Origin: Cydia pomonella
Lineage: Eukaryota > Arthropoda > Insecta > Lepidoptera > Tortricidae
Assembly: GCF_033807575.1 (NCBI RefSeq)
Contig: NC_084718.1
Location: forward strand, 16,633,991-16,697,990
Reading direction: 5' to 3'
DNA: 64,000 nt
This document shows, piece after piece, positions 34,258 through 44,704 of the stretch (positions within the stretch are counted from its first letter, which is position 1; each line of letters begins with the position of its first letter). The notes beneath the pieces were generated by a model that had not been told where the DNA came from, ran no database searches, and saw only the letters and a list, made by a program, of their open reading frames with translations. Both the position numbers and the translations under genes were made by a program.

Positions 34258-34476
34258 TGTCCCAGCGCGCACAAGTTTTTTGCAGAAATCGCGAAGCGTC
34301 TGGTTGACGTAACTGGTGACCGAATATAGCGGCTTCCTCGCACAACTATCAGCATTGCGATACAACGAGCAAATACCGCCAGCATCCTTGGTACAATGCT
34401 TCAAGGGCGTATTTTAGATTTATAGTAACACCACTGTATATATCCATTATGTATACTGTTATTGTAAATAAAATTT
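34258..34476 (+). mobile_element. Decayed pol-like retroelement tail
   Basis: The + strand reads SAHKFFAEIAKRLVDVTGD, an in-frame stop, then ISIAIQRANTASILGTM and LQGRILDL. This is the C-terminus of a pol-like retroelement ORF. The same family is intact at 39897-40093 on the other strand and at 37437-37768. The 3' part (TATATATCCATTATGTATAC) matches the copy at 39.9 kb. Confidence 0.75.
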
Positions 34477-34764
34477 GTTCCTCCCGGTAAGAATTTTCTG
34501 AACGATTATTACTTGGCTAGGCCCGCTGACAATTAACCTTTTTCATAGCAATTAGAAGACACGTAGTTTAACACTTTTCTATGTCTATGTATTATTTACG
34601 TAAAACATTTCTATTGCTCTATCAGGCGCGAGATTTGAACGCACGATATTTTTAAATTGTCAAGAAGAGGTTTGATAGATTTTTCGCTGCAACGAGACGT
34701 ACAAGACATGTATGGTTTTCCTAAAGTGTCACCGATACATTCAGTTCAATCTTAGCCACTTTAA

Positions 34765-34886
34765 AGGGGCCCATTGATTACCAGTTCGCCGGACGATATC
34801 GTCCTGTCAGTTATTCGCAAAAGCTGACAATCGCGAATAACTGGCAGGCCGATATCGGCCGGTGAACTGGTAATCAGTGGGCCCCT
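34765..34886. mobile_element. 122-bp MITE, family D
   Basis: AGGGGCCCATTGATTACCAG at the left is mirrored by CTGGTAATCAGTGGGCCCCT at the right, and the inner GACGATATCG and CCGATATCGGCC also pair. I recognise this as a common moth MITE. Confidence 0.9.
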
Positions 34887-35565
34887 CTATATCCCCGCTT
34901 ACTCTACAAGAAGCGCATTAGTTTTTGCATCCGTAACTGTGCAGCACGATCACGTAACGGGCAGCCTGCAGCCTGGCCAGCTCTAATTAGCTGCATCTAT
35001 GATTGGCTGATTGTAGTTGGTGGAAATTATTGCTTTGTAAGATATTTAGACCGATAGAGAGCTTAAATATGTATCTGTACGTTCTGCTTCTTTGCAATCG
35101 TGTAAGATGTTGTCATAGTTTTTTGTAATTTTAATGGATTTTTGTATTTTCGTTGGGAAGTTAGTCATTTAATATGCGCTAAATTTTAAATCTTTGATAA
35201 ACATGTAAAACAAAAACTATTATTTATTATATTCAAGGTTTGATAGATAATTAGGTCCAAGTCTAACGGTTTTCAATGGAACTCTGTTCTCTGTATCAAT
35301 ATGTACCAGTACCAATCCCCCCCAGATGTGTCCCGCCGAGTTTCTTGCCGTGCTGGTCCATATTGGGATACTCTCCTCCAATTGAGGGAGGATTTAATTC
35401 TTCTCGGGTCAGAGGTGTAGGGTTAGAGCCGATGTAGCTTTATTGACGTTCATATGCCTCCTTGAATAATAAAATATCTTTATCTATATCAATCTACTCA
35501 CATACATATTTATATCTCTCTAACCGACATACACAGGGTTGTACATTCAAATAATTTAATTTGTG
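34887..35565. other. Intron sequence
   Basis: Nothing bounded. The block at 35300-35420 (CCCCCCCAGATGTGTCCCGC and after) is moderately GC-rich and looks like repeat debris. Confidence 0.35.
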
Positions 35566-35647
35566 ATTTCGTACCTTGTTACAGTGACAATAGTATGAGG
35601 CCTCTAGCGACTGTCATGTGGTTTGTCACTGTGACAAGGTACGAAAT
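35566..35647. mobile_element. Short hairpin MITE
   Basis: ATTTCGTACCTTGTTACAGT at the left and ACTGTGACAAGGTACGAAAT at the right, with weaker pairing outside (AATTT/AAATT). Confidence 0.8.
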
Positions 35648-37319
35648 GAGTCTCAAATTAAACCTTTTGACTTTATTTGTATCCCCGAAATCGTTATAAA
35701 TTACTATACCGGTGGAACATACATTAAAATAAATGCATTAACTTATATACCCAATCTTGTCTTTCGATATTAACATCAATACAATCTAACCGTCATATCA
35801 TCTACGGAATCGAGCGTAAGTGGACATTAGCTACATACCTATCAATCATTTCACGATGCACCTGTTGTGATTCGACCGTTATTGTACCTACTAAAACCAA
35901 CACTGTTTTCTGACCACTGGTGATGTGTGACTGGTGGTGGTGGTGATGTATTGGAAATAAGGCTTAAAAATAGACAATTTACAGTGTATATGGTATATCA
36001 GGACGGGGTCGGTCTTGAGAACTAGTATCATTGCAATACAGTTTGTCACTGTTGACCATAAGCAAATTCAAAATGAATAGGTATCTTAAAAAATCATTTT
36101 CGATAAAGAAAATGTTCTCGGAAATAATCGCTCCGACAGAAAAATTAATTGTGTCTCCTGCGTGTACTCTGACTTTTCAACCATAGGTACAAAAAATCAT
36201 GCAAGTAAAGCTTAATAAATACTTTCAAATAAAAATTATAGCGGACGGTTACGCCGTTTTTGAGTTTTTGCAAAAAGTCTTCCCTTCTTTGTAAAAGTGC
36301 TGCAAAAGTAGGTAACTCCTTTTGCTTGTTATATACAGGTTACCACCTAATAGCCCCAGTTCAAGGCAGCCAAGGTAGCCCAGACACTGAGCATGTCCCG
36401 ACTCCCAACCTGCTCTTGGCCGGTTTTTTTTCACATGATATTTTTCGACATCGCGGTGAAACTCCTGACCCCGTTCATCAGATCTGCGATCTGCGATCTG
36501 TAACGCCCGTACCGGCACCAGGATCGCACACTGTAAAGATGCGCCTGCGATTATCTGATCGCATCACGACCACCGCCAATCGCAGAACGTCGCAACTACG
36601 GAACTGGAACGTACGTGACCATTCGTAGACTTTACGGTCCTGTTTTAAGGTTTATTTTTGATGTTTTTTTAGCATTTTACTAGCTTCATATAAAGTTACG
36701 CTTATTTTTGTTTTAGTTGGTAAATTACAGCCGCTTTCTAGCTGTATCATTTCGTTATAATTTTTACACTTAAATACTTTCTTGGTCATAAATAGTGGTA
36801 TTGAGGGGTATGGTAATTTATTGGCGTTGATAAATGTTGCGCATGAGTTTGTGATTGAGATGTTTATTAGTGAAAGGCATAATTTATCGTTCTTAATCAA
36901 TAGAGGCAACTTTTTTCTGCTTCTCTGTAGATATTTATTTGAGATTCTATCAATCTATTGCAAGTTGTCCATAAAACTTCATCTGATAACCAAGAGGGTG
37001 AGGTGTCCAAAGTGTATTTTCCGACCGAAACCAAAGATTCGATTCCGCTCTAGTTTCGGACGAAACAGAACGTTCGGCAGAAACATGATTTTTATGCCGA
37101 AGGCTGCCAGAACCAAAACCGAAAAAATACGGCACGGCCATAAGGTTCGACTGGTTTTTGGCCAAAACCGAAACTTCTACGTTCAAGTATATTATATCCC
37201 GGAACTATAAAGGAAACAATAAAATAATTAATTAAACAGCACATAAAATAGTATTGATAAATAACCTTCGTGTGGTGTTGTTATTTTAAAATAAATACTA
37301 TGTATTAATTACTTCCAGT
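35648..37319. other. Intron sequence with repeat debris
   Basis: CTCGGAAATAATCGCTCCGA at 36118 and the CCGTTTTTGAGTTTTTGCAA phrase at 36253 recur in the repeat at 61132-61380. A Glu/Lys-poor repeat of GAAAC/CCGAA phrases at 37020-37180 matches a common moth repeat style. No exon is seen. Confidence 0.35.
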
Positions 37320-37436
37320 AGGGCTAAGATGGCCGATTCTTTATCATGTGTCGCCATGCCTGTCACGTTCTAACTAGTATGTAAGTGCGAAAGTGACGCA
37401 TGACATGACATGTGATAAAAATGCGACCATGGTGCG
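37320..37436. mobile_element. MITE, family E (CCATGCCTGTCACGTTCTAAC)
   Basis: GGCTAAGATGGCCGATTCTT and GCCATGCCTGTCACGTTCTA are followed by an imperfect mirror (GTGACGCATGACATGACATG, TGATAAAAATG). Copies occur at 38940-39030 (inverted), 51940-52065 and, weaker, 57110-57195. Confidence 0.65.
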
Positions 37437-37768
37437 GCGGCGGACACTCGGGAGCGTCAGAAGGTAGCCAAATATAGCTGTCTCGGCGCTCAATACGAAT
37501 TCGTTGCGTTTGGCGTCGAGACACTTGGTTCGTGGGGCAGAGGGGCACAGATACTCCACAAGGCGCTGGGCAAGCGGCTGAGGGAGGCAACGGGCGACCC
37601 CCGCGCGGGCAGCTTTCTCGCGCAGAGAATTGCAATCGCAATCCAGCGCGGGAACGCTGCCTGCGTGATAGGCACCCTACCAAGGGCGCAAAATTTTGAT
37701 AGGTATTTTAAATTTTTAGCTTTAGTTATTTTAATTGTAGTTAGATTTAGTTTATTATTCATGTTGTG
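37437..37768 (+). mobile_element. Pol-like retroelement C-terminus, open frame
   Basis: The frame reads TRERQKVAKYSCLGAQYEFV, AFGVETLGSWGRGAQ, GKRLREATGDPRAGSFLAQR and IAIAIQRGNAACVIGTL, then stops at 37766-37768. These phrases (YEFV-FGVETLG-WG, GDPRAGS-LAQRI, IQRGNAA) are the C-terminal tail of a very common pol-like retroelement ORF. It is uninterrupted over about 110 codons but 5'-truncated, and it abuts a MITE. The opposite-strand frames are shadows. Confidence 0.8.
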
Positions 37769-38939
37769 AAATTTTTGTATTTTAATAAGTATTGTTTACG
37801 CCCGTATTGGATTTATACACGTTGTTGGATTATTTGTTGTTGTTGGAAATTAAGGTATCGTGAAAAATGTGGACCAAAATATATCATTTAAAAAATTATT
37901 ATATTATGATATTTTATATTTTAAATGTGATTTATTAATGTTACTTACCTGTACCATATGTAATTTTGCAAGTTTGTAAGCAATAGGATTTTCTAGATCG
38001 ATCTAGGATTTCCGCTAATGCATATGTGTATTAATTAATGTTAATCATTAACATATACACATATCATTCATTAGTATTAGTACCTAGTAGCAAGGTTGTT
38101 GTGCGAATAATTTAGACATTGTGCAAGCTATGAAGTAACCGTGACGATTTGTTGCGTAGCTTAAAGTTTGAAAGGGTAAGTCCTAGAAGAATGTAAACAC
38201 AACGTCGAAGGTGAAGCTTATAAAATACGGCGTTGCATGGTGTTTAGGATTTAAGGTTGGATTTGAGAAGTGGAGCCACTATAATTTTTGATGTTAGTTT
38301 TTAGGGGGGGTTGGGCTCTCAACTTTATCTTGATATCTATGTCATTTATGCTACTAGGCCAAGTTTGGTATGGTTTTCTTATAAATCGTGGATGCCGAAT
38401 TTATATTGACAGCACTCCGAAGTAAAAACAATACAATATTAAAAAAAAACTTTTCTATGAATTCCTCTTCACGCTAAAATCGCTGAACCATTTTAGTTCA
38501 AAGTTTTTAGTTAAAACACACACACATACCATGCGCACATACACTCAAATAATAATTAAGGAAAATAGTTTTACTTTCTTTTGCTAGGAATTGTAATACA
38601 AAGAAAATAGAGTGAGCTAATATTTTACATACAAAACTTCTGCACGCTCCATTTTATTTGTATTACAATTTTTAACAACAAAACATAGACTATGTTGCTT
38701 AAATGTTCATGTAAAGTTTGTGTTATTTCAGCTTGTCGTTTTAGGGTTACCACATCAATCAATCGATAATCATCGATTGGTGTGGTGTGGTAACACCCTT
38801 AAAATGAGAGCGTAATAAATTCGATTGAATAGGACAGGCTTTTTGGCGGAGTGCCCGTGAGGTTCTTGGTTCTTAAATAAAAAATCCTATAGACTCGGGT
38901 ATATCCAATATATTAGTTATATCGACGACTCTTTTATCG
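37769..38939. other. Intron sequence
   Basis: AT-rich. It contains a hairpin at about 38748-38800 (GGGTTACCACATCAATCAAT against GGTGTGGTGTGGTAACACCC) and near-palindromic TAATGTTAATCATTAACATA at 38037. No exon is seen. Confidence 0.45.
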
Positions 38940-39030
38940 CCTATCACAATGCCGGTCACCGTCGCATTTACATACTTGTTAGAACGTAACAGGCATGGTG
39001 ACAAATGATAAACAGCCGACCATTTTAGCC
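38940..39030. mobile_element. MITE, family E, inverted copy
   Basis: TTACATACTTGTTAGAACGT and AACAGGCATGGTGACAAATG are the reverse complement of the family E core. Confidence 0.7.
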
Positions 39031-39033
39031 CAG

Positions 39034-39222
39034 CTGGGGGCCCATTTTTGAATTTCGATCGCTCGATTTCGTGTATTTCGTTCAATAGAATTGAAAACGA
39101 GTGATCAATACCACTAGATTTCTAATTACTATTGCTCGTATTTCAAAAATAGCATTTCGCCGTTTTCCACAGGTTTTCGAGTAACGAAATAGAGGGGCCG
39201 ATATTCAAAAATCGGTCCCCAG
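39034..39222. mobile_element. 189-bp MITE
   Basis: CTGGGGGCCCATTTTTGAAT at the left is mirrored by ATTCAAAAATCGGTCCCCAG at the right. It is adjacent to the preceding MITE, with no spacer of note. Confidence 0.8.
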
Positions 39223-39414
39223 GTCGAAAATAATGATTTTATTATTAATAGTGTCCGTATACAGTTCATTCTTGTTAGATACTTAGTATGTTCATTACCC
39301 TAGAAAATGCTTAAACGCTTAAACTGCCCTACAAAAATCGATCATTTTATGCAAATATCTAATAAACAATGTTTTGGAACCCCCGTTTCCTTCCCGATGA
39401 AAAAAAAATATATA

Positions 39415-39611
39415 CAGGGCCAAATTGGCTACCGAATGGACACCGCAGATTAGCCGGGGCAGAGGCAGACCAAAAAAGAGATGGCGGGATGACCTTGACG
39501 CTTTTTGCAGCGACTGGCGGGAACATTCTCCAAACCGTGATGAGTGGCGGAAAAAAGGGGAGGCCTTTGCGCAGCAGTGGGACACAAAATAGGCTATTTA
39601 ATAAAAAAAAA
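39415..39611 (+). mobile_element. 5'-truncated RTE-like retrotransposon end
   Basis: The frame reads AKLATEWTPQISRGRGRPKK, RWRDDLDAFCSDWREHS and EWRKKGEAFAQQWDTK, then TAG at 39590-39592 and GGCTATTTAAT plus poly-A. It is nearly the same as the C-terminus of 59538-59954, and only this last portion is present. Confidence 0.85.
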
Positions 39612-39884
39612 GGTAAATTTGATATATACTTAATTTGTTTTTTAGAAATCTCTCAAACGTACGATAATTGGTGCGTGTAAAAATGTTCAGTGCCATAAAC
39701 TTGAGAAGAAAGGAGCGTGAATGTTTGTATACTTTGTATGTTGGTATTCTATACTTCCGGTTTCGCGTTCCACACACAACAACATATATTATGTGTACAA
39801 GGCCCAGTCATAAATGCCACATAACATAAGCAAAAATAATAATATTATGGTTTACTAATAAAATACACGTGATATCTTTGATAA
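39612..39884. other. Intron sequence
   Basis: No exon or bounded repeat recognised. Confidence 0.4.
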
Positions 39885-40093
39885 ATTTGTGTCAAATTTC
39901 ATATTTAATAAACAATAACAATATACATAATGGATATATACAGAGGATTACTATGACTAGCTTAAATCTAAAATAGGCCCTTGAGGCATTGTACCCAGGA
40001 TGCTGGCGGCATTTCCTCGTTGTATCGTAATACTGATACGTTGTGCGAGGAAGCCACCAGCTCTTCGGTCACCAGTTACGTCAACCAGATGCT
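39885..40093 (-). mobile_element. Pol-like retroelement tail
   Basis: The minus strand reads HLVDVTGDRRAGGFLAQRIS, ITIQRGNAASILGTMPQG and PILDLS, then stops. It is the same family as 34258-34476, in the opposite orientation, with matching 3' sequence around the stop and ATATATCCATTATGTATATT. Confidence 0.8.
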
Positions 40094-40739
40094 TCGTCAA
40101 TACATTTAGTTATAATGAAGTTTTGTGAAGATAATGTTAAATAAATTAGAATTAGTACCTTTCGCAATAACGGTATATAAAGCATAAATAAAAAATAATT
40201 ACATACTGGAAGGAGAGCGATAAGTGGGTGATGCTTAAGGATGTGGTATAGTGATAGGCAAAGCGGGAGCGGAAAGATGAACGTTTGGAAAAGCGGATTT
40301 TGATTTCTGATTGATGTTATCTAAGTTGGTTTAAGAGTATGAATGTAAAGTTACAACATTAAAGTAAAATGGAATATGTAATAAAATATATTTGAGTGCA
40401 CTTGGAGGATTCCTCTAAGCATCAAATAATTGTAGTCGTCAAGAACAAGAGAGAGATGTCCTGAGAGAGATGGTTACGACGAGGTGAGTCGTATTAATGG
40501 TTAGGTTATAAGTGTACTTCTATTAGTAAGTCAGGGCTTTCTGCGTTTGCTTATCACGTATTACGTTTATTTTATTAAAAGTACCAATAGTAAGTAGAGA
40601 ATCGTGGTTTACATGGTAAACATAAGATGTGACAGATGTCAATTAACAATGCACACAAAAGCAACGTCAAAAAACTAGTCGTTTTTATAGAAAAAAATTC
40701 ATAAGATTACGCGTTTTAATTTCTCTCGTGTATTTTTTG
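40094..40739. other. Intron sequence
   Basis: No exon or repeat with clear ends. Confidence 0.4.
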
Positions 40740-40960
40740 ATAATGCCAATTCACGTCTTTCGTCTTTCCAAAACCGCCTCCGCCTCCGCTCCCGCTTTCT
40801 CTCACCACCGATCCTCTCCCTAACCCCAAGTAGATCTCCGTAGCGGCGTAGCGCGCATTAGTCGACTATAGCTCCGCGCATGCGCGTCCGCGCGCACAGT
40901 GAAACGCGAATTCCGGACTTTTCAGTGCTCGGTTCGTTTTCTTATATGTGATGTGATTTA
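40740..40960 (+). promoter_or_regulatory. CpG-rich block with initiator-like TCAGT; possible promoter
   Basis: Pyrimidine- and CpG-rich sequence (CCGCCTCCGCCTCCGCTCCC at about 40772; CGCGCATGCGCGTCCGCGCG at about 40876) stands out from its AT-rich surroundings. It is followed by TTCAGTGC at 40921, a match to the arthropod initiator TCAGT. The orientation is that of the forked gene. There is no coding frame directly downstream, so a noncoding first exon is the likely reading if this is real. Confidence 0.35.
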
Positions 40961-42160
40961 GGATTTTGTTTTTGATCTAGTTTTGTTTGATTTTAATATT
41001 GAAAGTAGGGTTAGATATGCAATACACTTACGTACCCACCGTTCCTTCTGAATTTCTTAAAAATTAAGAGTTTGCTATGATTTATTTTGCAGCCGCAATT
41101 TTACAAGCTCACTTTTTAAATGAATTTATTCATAATGTGTCCATACAATTTTTCGGCTTACTACATCTAATGGTCAGTTAGGTAAAATGTAGATTTTGGT
41201 TTTCATTAATTTTTATAGAAGTTAAAAATATTTGTGTAGTAATCGTCTACTAAGTTGGCACAGCCCAGCGACCCTTTTGGACTCCTTTTAGGTGATTAAA
41301 TTACAACATCTTGAAATTAGGCTTCACATATTACTTACTCTTAAATATCTGAAAGAAAACATACAACTCCAAACATAATAAAAAGGATCCAAAATTTTCC
41401 GAATAACGGGCTTTCTGGTAGACATTATGAAAGTTAACGATTTAAAGTAGTTAACTAAGAAAATTAGGCTTTAAAGACCATTTTTTATGAATTATGATGT
41501 CCACAGAAAAGACGCATAAACGAAACTCATACTAAAAAGTTTTTGACCTAAATACACAATTTTTGCTATGATTTTCTGACGCATGCTGCCCTTGCCCGTG
41601 TCATGAGATGCACGCAAAGGCAGCACTTTCCAGGGTGAAAGAAAGGACTGATGGAATCGATATAATTTATGTAATAATGTCCTATAATATTTATTTATTA
41701 TTATTTATTTATATAAAACGAACTACATGGGCTATTGGGTGCAAGCAATGGACTCAATACTGGGCTAAGGGTAATAAAACCCGACGCCTACCTAATAAAA
41801 TGGTATGAAATTTCATTTAAAACTGTCGTATTTAAAAAAAATATTTTTCTACTCGTCGACTGTAATGGTGGAATTAAGATTTCATATACCTACCAAACTA
41901 TAATTGCGTACTTTTCATGTGTGGGCTCTCAACTGAACTATAAAATACTATTTAGATACGCTACGAATGTGACACGTAATTTTTAGCTCATACACAGTTC
42001 ATCATAAATTTAACTTTTTTTTTGAAAACGAGTTAGTCCAGTTTCTGATGAGTGAAATATTTATCTAATAATCTTTGCGATATTTACAAAATAAGCTTAA
42101 ATATTTATTTGATATAGGTTCCCAGTGAATATTCCTGTGCACTTACTTAATATTTAATAC
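40961..42160. other. Intron sequence
   Basis: AT-rich. The complementary phrases GCATGCTGCCCTTGCCCGTG and CACGCAAAGGCAGCA at 41582-41625 form a small imperfect hairpin. No exon is seen. Confidence 0.4.
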
Positions 42161-42164
42161 CAAT

Positions 42165-42325
42165 ATTTTTTTTTTTTTTTTTATGGTAGAGGAGGCAAAC
42201 AAGCAGACGGATCACCTGATGGTAAGCGATTACCGCCGCCTATCGACACCTGCAACACCAGATGGGTTGCAAGTGCGTTGCCGGCCTTTAAGATGGGAGT
42301 ACGCTCTTTTCTTGAAGGTTTAAAG
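42165..42325 (-). mobile_element. Lepidopteran retroposon 3' end with poly-T (minus orientation)
   Basis: A long T run (about 42165-42182) is followed by ATGGTAGAGGAGGCAAACAA, GCAGACGGATCACCTGATGG and GTTGCAAGTGCGTTGCCGGC. I recognise this as a high-copy moth repeat. A shorter + strand piece lies at 61464-61548. Confidence 0.8.
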
Positions 42326-42330
42326 ATCGG

Positions 42331-42368
42331 TATGTCAGGGTTATATAGTACTATATAACCCTGACATA
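42331..42368. repeat. Perfect 38-bp palindrome
   Basis: TATGTCAGGGTTATATAGT is followed at once by its exact reverse complement, with no loop, centred on AGTACT. It lies about 10 bp beyond the retroposon above. Confidence 0.9.
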
Positions 42369-42601
42369 GGTTAACAATGCCCTTTGTAACCTTATTAATA
42401 TCGACAGATCCGTGACAAGAGGGGCACTTTTAAATCATAACAATGACGTATTGTTGTTGACCTATATTATCTCGAAATATTTTTAAATATTCATATTTTA
42501 CAAGCTTTTATTTAAATTTCCCTGTTATAACGTATGTTTTTTATTTTTTTACCTTAAAATCTTGCTGGAAGCTAAATTAGACCCACTTCCCGATTTCCGA
42601 T

Positions 42602-42842
42602 TGAGAAGGGAAAATTTATAAAATTAGTTTTTATTGTGTCAACAATATACTAAAAAATCATGGAAAATGGAAAATATTAAGAAGTTGAAAATCATTTTCT
42701 TTTTTGTATAGTCACATACGTCACATGATTTTTAACAGAGATTTGCTAAGTTTTATGAAATTGCCCCATCTACAGTTATTCTATGAGCTTCCGCTAGCTG
42801 GCGCGGGTGCACGGAGCGGGCGCTTAAGAGATACTTCTCCCT
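42602..42842. mobile_element. TTAA MITE-like repeat (copy 2, degenerate)
   Basis: The core ACTAAAAAATCATGGAAAAT is shared with 1746-2074 and 54800-54911. The right end ACTTCTCCC abuts TTAA at about 42842. The left end (GAGAAGGG) lacks an exact TTAA. Confidence 0.55.
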
Positions 42843-42902
42843 TAACCATCGCAACTGAAATATAAATTACTGATATTAAGAAATTAATAGTCTTGTTTTA
42901 AA

Positions 42903-43412
42903 ATGCCGACGACATTTGGACCCGGGTACGTCCTTAAACTACGTCCAAAAGAGCTGTGCCCATACCGCATTGTGAATGTCATCTCGCTTTGTGTGACAGC
43001 GCAGCGGATGTCAATTCAGATCTTGAGCAGAGCCCAACTGGAGAAGTACCTCCACCTTATAGAAAACCGCAGCCAAATAAGTTGTGTTTCTGCCGGTGAG
43101 TGAGTAAGGTTGCCAGAGCTCAACAAGGGGGGGCTTAGCGTCGGACATCGAGACAATTCTAAGAAGCCCAAACACGATTAGATTGCGTTGTTTCATCACA
43201 GAGTTCCTATGGCCACGTCCTGTCTTCATCGTCAGGTCAGCTTGATGGTACCATAACATAGCATTGTCACCCGACACTAAAAATTTTCATACATATGTAA
43301 ATATGTATGCAAATTTTCAGCTCAATCGGAAATCGGGAAGTGGGTCAAATTCAGCTTCCAAGATTTGACACTAACATAATAACATACAACAGCAGGGCAA
43401 GTTAAATAAAAG
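42903..43412 (+). mobile_element. High-copy retroelement 3' region
   Basis: GAATGTCATCTCGCTTTGTG, CAAACACGATTAGATTGCGT, TTCATCACAGAGTTCCTATG and CAGCTCGATGG-like phrases end in GGGCAAGTTAAATAAAAGTT. I recognise the block as a very abundant moth retroelement 3' region. An inverted scrap of its end (GACCCACTTCCCGATTTCCG) occurs at 42581. The 66-codon frame at 42903 has no recognisable function. Confidence 0.65.
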
Positions 43413-44207
43413 TTCGTAAAAAGAGAATTGAGCAAGTTAGTGTATTAGTAGACTTAGGACATGTTACAATACAATAAAAATCTTCTTTATTGCACAACCC
43501 CAGGATAAATGTACATGGAAACACATATAATACATGAAAATAGAGGTAAACAACAGGCGGTCTTATCGCTACAGAGCAATTTCTTCCAGACAACCTTTAT
43601 TTAGTTTAGTTTGATGCTACGTTACGAGTATGATTTTTATTATTTGCTCGTAGCGTAATTAACTTACACATAACAATTAAACATTGACCAACGTTAGATG
43701 AAGATTTTATCCACTATGAAGAGTAGGAATTTATACCGAAAGTGAAACAAAAGTACACTCAATTTATTTGGATCTCTCGCATTTACATATTTACGCGTTC
43801 GCTCTCGAATTTCAAGGAAAGTAAAGTGAAGTAACGCTAATGCTGTGTTTTGCATCAGATTTCTATTAAACTAAAATAATATTTGCGAATCATTTTGTTT
43901 CGTAACATACAAACTTGCAAAGTGGCGTTGCGCCATGATTTGAGGATGTAAACATTCAGGTACAAAAGAAAAACCTAGGTCAGAAATAAAATATAATTTA
44001 TTAGTAATTTAAGTCAGTTTTATTTATTTATCCTTAGTATCTTTAACACTTCTAATATTTATATTTTGCATAAAATTCTAATGTTTATACTAACAATCAT
44101 TGTAAATTGTTACCATAAGTAAAGTTAATAGTAATAGCATAAAATAACCCATGTTACTTACCAATAGTGGAAGAGCGGTATTCTCTTAATACAAGTATTT
44201 ACAATAC
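43413..44207. other. Intron sequence
   Basis: AT-rich. Nothing recognised with clear ends. Confidence 0.4.
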
Positions 44208-44704
44208 TTAACCCTTTCTGTACGGGGACTTGGAACGCCTAGCACCGCCTCAATACGGGCATGTCTTTGCGAGGGTCGGCGGTTAGACATATTTTCACTT
44301 ACGTGTATTTTCTGAAATATAACAGCTGTGCGGTTGAAATTTTGTACACACATTAAAAACATTATGCACTTTTGATAACTACTCACTTATTGCACTTATA
44401 ATCACTAGTACTTTATATTTCACGCGTAATATCTCTCACTAAAAAAAGTATAAATGTAAGTTACTACAAGCGATTTTAACTATTGTTACTTAGTTTTGTA
44501 AATATTAGTTTATGATATTTTGAATAGAACAAGGCCTTGAAATGATAATAATTATTAACAAAATGCAAAAATATCAACCGTTTTAACGCAACATAAAAAC
44601 ACGACTGCTATTTGAATAAAATAGTGATGTGCACCTATCGATACAGTTGTCGATATTTATCTGTACTGCTCAAGGGTAAAAATAAAAAAGTGTAGCAGAG
44701 ATCA

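Noticed and set aside
36260..37210. Frames of 122 and 142 codons
   Set aside because: No domain or splice logic, overlapping frames on the opposite strand, and repeated GAAAC/CCGAA phrases in the second.
42903..43103. 66-codon frame beginning MPTTFGPGYVLKLRP
   Set aside because: It lies in a high-copy retroelement 3' region and I could not place it in any pol or gag domain.
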